Origin: JACKPD01 sp034003145
GTDB lineage: Bacteria > Spirochaetota > Spirochaetia > CADAEX01
Assembly: GCA_034003145.1 (NCBI GenBank)
Contig: JAVEZE010000048.1
Location: forward strand, 1-16,497
DNA: 16,497 nt
Reading direction: 5' to 3'
The position numbers and the translations under genes were made by a program. Positions 14,511 to 16,497 of this stretch are shown here, piece after piece (the first letter of the stretch is position 1; each line of letters opens with the position of its first letter). Below the pieces are notes generated by a model that ran no database searches, had not been told where the DNA came from, and saw only the letters and a program-made list of their open reading frames with translations.

Positions 14511-16497
14511 TCAGAACATAACCTTTCCGAATATTCCGGCCTGAATTCCGAGAAGATATATGCTTTTCTCATTTGAAACATAATCATAAATCCTGTGTTT
14601 TTCCATTCCAATCGATAAAACTGCCTTGAAATTACCTTTTTCTGGAAAAACAAGGGCAGATTCATGTGTAACAAGGATTGACCAGAAATTATAATCGCTT
14701 AATAAGCTTTCAGGAGCTGTAGAATAAACAAGAGATTCAGTGTGTGAAAAATAGGCTGGATCATCCTTTTCCTCTGCAAGGTATTTCATGTAAATCCTCT
14801 CTTTCGGGCGGCGGATCCAGATGTATGAAGCGGAAAAGTCATCATAATAATATTTCATCTCCTCTGAGTCGTTGTAAACATAACGGAATCTATTATCAAT
14901 AATAAATTCCGTATCTTTATGCCCTGCGAAATAAAGGCTGTTGTTTATTGAATATTCCCTGTCCTGTGGGACAGGGGTATCGGTTGAGCTTGCGGTAACA
15001 GAAAGTTTTGTTATAAACTCATCTGTCCTGTAAAAATCAAAAACCGGCTCAAGTCCTAATGCGCCGAACATGTTGATAGCTCTTGCTGTATATTCACCTG
15101 TAACGCGATAGATATTTACGAAAGTATCCTCGTTTTTAGTAAAATCCTTTGAATACCTGAAGCCGAGTTCTGAAGGGGCATACAAATCTGATATACTCTG
15201 CCTCCGTCCCCGTTTAAGTTTTATAAAAACTGCAGGAGTATATGTGCTTTTTGACAGATAACCGGTTTTATCCTCAAATTTTTCCTCAAAACTATCTGAA
15301 AAAAATTCGGCGAACGGAAGGGCTGTGTAAAAATAGCTTTGTCTTGAGAAATCGCTGAACCAGAGGGCAGTGTCATCAAGAAAGCTGCTTTCAGGGGCAT
15401 CCCTGTTGGTGTATAAAAAGCTTCTTGAATATCCTGGGGTTATCTCCCAGCCTTCAGCGCTTTTTTTATAAAATGGAAATTCAAGCTGCATCATCCCTGT
15501 GCTTGTCTGGCTTCTGTCGTCCGCTTCTCCTGATGACTGTGTTCCGTTTTCAACAAGAATCCTTGTGCCGGAAGATTCTCCCTTGAAGGTTAAACTGTTT
15601 GCCGCATCTATTGACCTGTCAGGCCACCTGTCGCTGTCATCTGCCGCGAGAAGTGAAAATGAGTTAAACCAGTTTTCCATATACCAGGAGCCTTCTGTTG
15701 TATAACCGGATGATATTTTAATAAGTGATAAATCAGATGTTCCGCTGATCCATCCGTAAGTGTCAGATTTATATTTAAAGTCCCATCTTTGTGATAAATC
15801 GCTGTATAGCAGATATGATTCGGCAGAGACGCTTACCTGGCCTGTTTCCCCGACTCCGGCTTTAAGTTCATTCCTTTTTGAGAAAGAGAGCGACCACTGG
15901 TCTTTTGATTCGCTGTAATAATCGGTGAAAGTCAGAAAATCGGTGCCGAGGGGAGATGTGTAGTTGTGATCAATTACAGAGTAAAACTCAGGCTCTACCC
16001 AGGAAAAGTCGAGATTTGTTTCAAGGTCTGAATTGAGAATACCTGTTCTTACTGTAGTTTTTGTTCTTGTGTTGTTTGCGTCAGTATTTTCACTTAAATC
16101 TGTGCTGAAATCCTTTCTCGCGTGCATGAAGTCCTCTTTAAGGGTAAGGTCGCTTATTATGCTCACTCCCTTCGCAGAAACAAGAGTGCCGGGGAAATGG
16201 TGCTCATACCGGGTTGCCACAGCTCCGCTTAACGCTATCTTCGGGTCTGTCAGGTGGACTTCATCAAGGTATAATTTGCCTTTATTGGAATCTGATGTGA
16301 TCTTAAGCATCGAAAGTCCCTTGTCTGTCGATGTTACCTTAACGCTTCCTTTCATGTCTACGCCCGCGAGATATATCCTCTTTTTATCAAGATCAATCTC
16401 GAACTTTCTCCACTCAGGGAAAGGAGGTGTTGTAAAAGTTGCAGTGATTCCCCTGCCTGCTGTGTCGGTGTAGGAGATTGTAAATCCTTTAGAAACT
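14511..16497 (-). CDS. large outer-membrane/surface protein with C-terminal barrel (5' partial)
   Basis: The minus-strand frame is open from the stop at 14511 to the window's right edge; Met codons inside (for example at 16355) are not starts, since 47 more in-frame codons follow upstream without a stop. The visible ~661 residues begin with a beta-sandwich-like region (TPPFPEWRKFEIDLDKKRIY, then GKLYLDEVHLTDPKIALSG) resembling a carbohydrate-binding or 'structural edge' module. After that come about 550 residues of alternating aromatic and polar residues with many Tyr, Trp, Ser and Asp, such as LYSDLSQRWDFKYKS and YYYDDFSASYIWI, and Asp-rich turns. The chain ends in GIFGKVMF, a terminal Phe expected for outer-membrane barrels. 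I read this as a large barrel with an N-terminal periplasmic or surface module. The start and full length are unknown. mutL follows 28 bases later on the same strand. Confidence 0.7.
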   Translation of the reverse strand, partial: VSKGFTISYTDTAGRGITATFTTPPFPEWRKFEIDLDKKRIYLAGVDMKGSVKVTSTDKGLSMLKITSDSNKGKLYLDEVHLTDPKIALSGAVATRYEHHFPGTLVSAKGVSIISDLTLKEDFMHARKDFSTDLSENTDANNTRTKTTVRTGILNSDLETNLDFSWVEPEFYSVIDHNYTSPLGTDFLTFTDYYSESKDQWSLSFSKRNELKAGVGETGQVSVSAESYLLYSDLSQRWDFKYKSDTYGWISGTSDLSLIKISSGYTTEGSWYMENWFNSFSLLAADDSDRWPDRSIDAANSLTFKGESSGTRILVENGTQSSGEADDRSQTSTGMMQLEFPFYKKSAEGWEITPGYSRSFLYTNRDAPESSFLDDTALWFSDFSRQSYFYTALPFAEFFSDSFEEKFEDKTGYLSKSTYTPAVFIKLKRGRRQSISDLYAPSELGFRYSKDFTKNEDTFVNIYRVTGEYTARAINMFGALGLEPVFDFYRTDEFITKLSVTASSTDTPVPQDREYSINNSLYFAGHKDTEFIIDNRFRYVYNDSEEMKYYYDDFSASYIWIRRPKERIYMKYLAEEKDDPAYFSHTESLVYSTAPESLLSDYNFWSILVTHESALVFPEKGNFKAVLSIGMEKHRIYDYVSNEKSIYLLGIQAGIFGKVMF

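Noticed and set aside
16033..16473. 146-codon open frame on the plus strand at the right edge
   Set aside because: It is antisense to the outer-membrane gene, whose frame is open across the whole stretch and has clear beta-barrel composition.
12709..16497. Twelve-base exact repeat CCTTTAGAAACT at 12709-12720 and again at 16486-16497
   Set aside because: Several 12-base matches are expected by chance in a 16 kb window; one copy spans the mutL end and the other is inside a coding region, with no shared context.
1..16497. CRISPR array, tRNA, rRNA, insertion sequence, phage or toxin-antitoxin genes
   Set aside because: I saw no regularly spaced repeats, cloverleaf-like sequence, transposase or integrase motifs, or small paired toxin/antitoxin frames.

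Overview
The window looks like chromosomal DNA from an AT-rich, double-membrane (Gram-negative type) bacterium, most likely a member of the Spirochaetota. The signs are outer-membrane barrel proteins ending in an aromatic residue, lipoproteins with Leu-Ser-Ser-Cys or Val-Leu-Ser-Cys lipoboxes, Ala-Leu-Ser-Ala-Gln type signal peptides, fibronectin/IPT-like surface domains, heavy AGG/AGA arginine use and an abundance of TPR proteins. No 16S rRNA or other lineage marker is present, so this placement is an inference from gene style. The window is densely coding: 13 genes, no non-coding stretch over 200 bases, and no tRNA, rRNA, CRISPR, insertion sequence or phage gene seen.

Layout. 1-1628 (+): the tail of a barrel-like surface protein, then a secreted fibronectin/IPT-like protein with a C-terminal barrel. 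1640-2752 (-): a lipoprotein beta-propeller. 2855-5874 (+): a four-gene operon (FtsB/DivIC-like division protein, TsaC tRNA-modification enzyme, a degenerate GH20/hexosaminidase-D-like protein, a dihydroorotate-dehydrogenase-like flavoprotein), closed by a long intrinsic terminator at 5899-5956. 5962-6711 (-): RsmE rRNA methyltransferase. 6712-6894: a divergent control region full of short direct repeats. 6895-8704 (+): a PlsC-superfamily acyltransferase overlapping a lipoprotein gene. 8688-10049 (-): a membrane-anchored TPR protein with an Mrr-like C-terminal domain. Divergent from it, 10122-12704 (+): two more membrane-targeted TPR proteins. 12719-16497 (-): an outer-membrane protein running off the right edge, then MutL.

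How the genes fit together. Housekeeping genes (tsaC, rsmE, mutL, the acyltransferase, the division protein) are interleaved with envelope genes. The three TPR proteins flanking one short divergent promoter region, all anchored in or exported across the inner membrane, look like a functional set, perhaps an envelope assembly scaffold. The acyltransferase-lipoprotein pair suggests envelope lipid work. No defence island or mobile system is evident. The most unusual items are proteins that carry a recognisable enzyme fold but lack its catalytic residues: the GH20-like protein, the Mrr-like domain and the DHOD-like protein.
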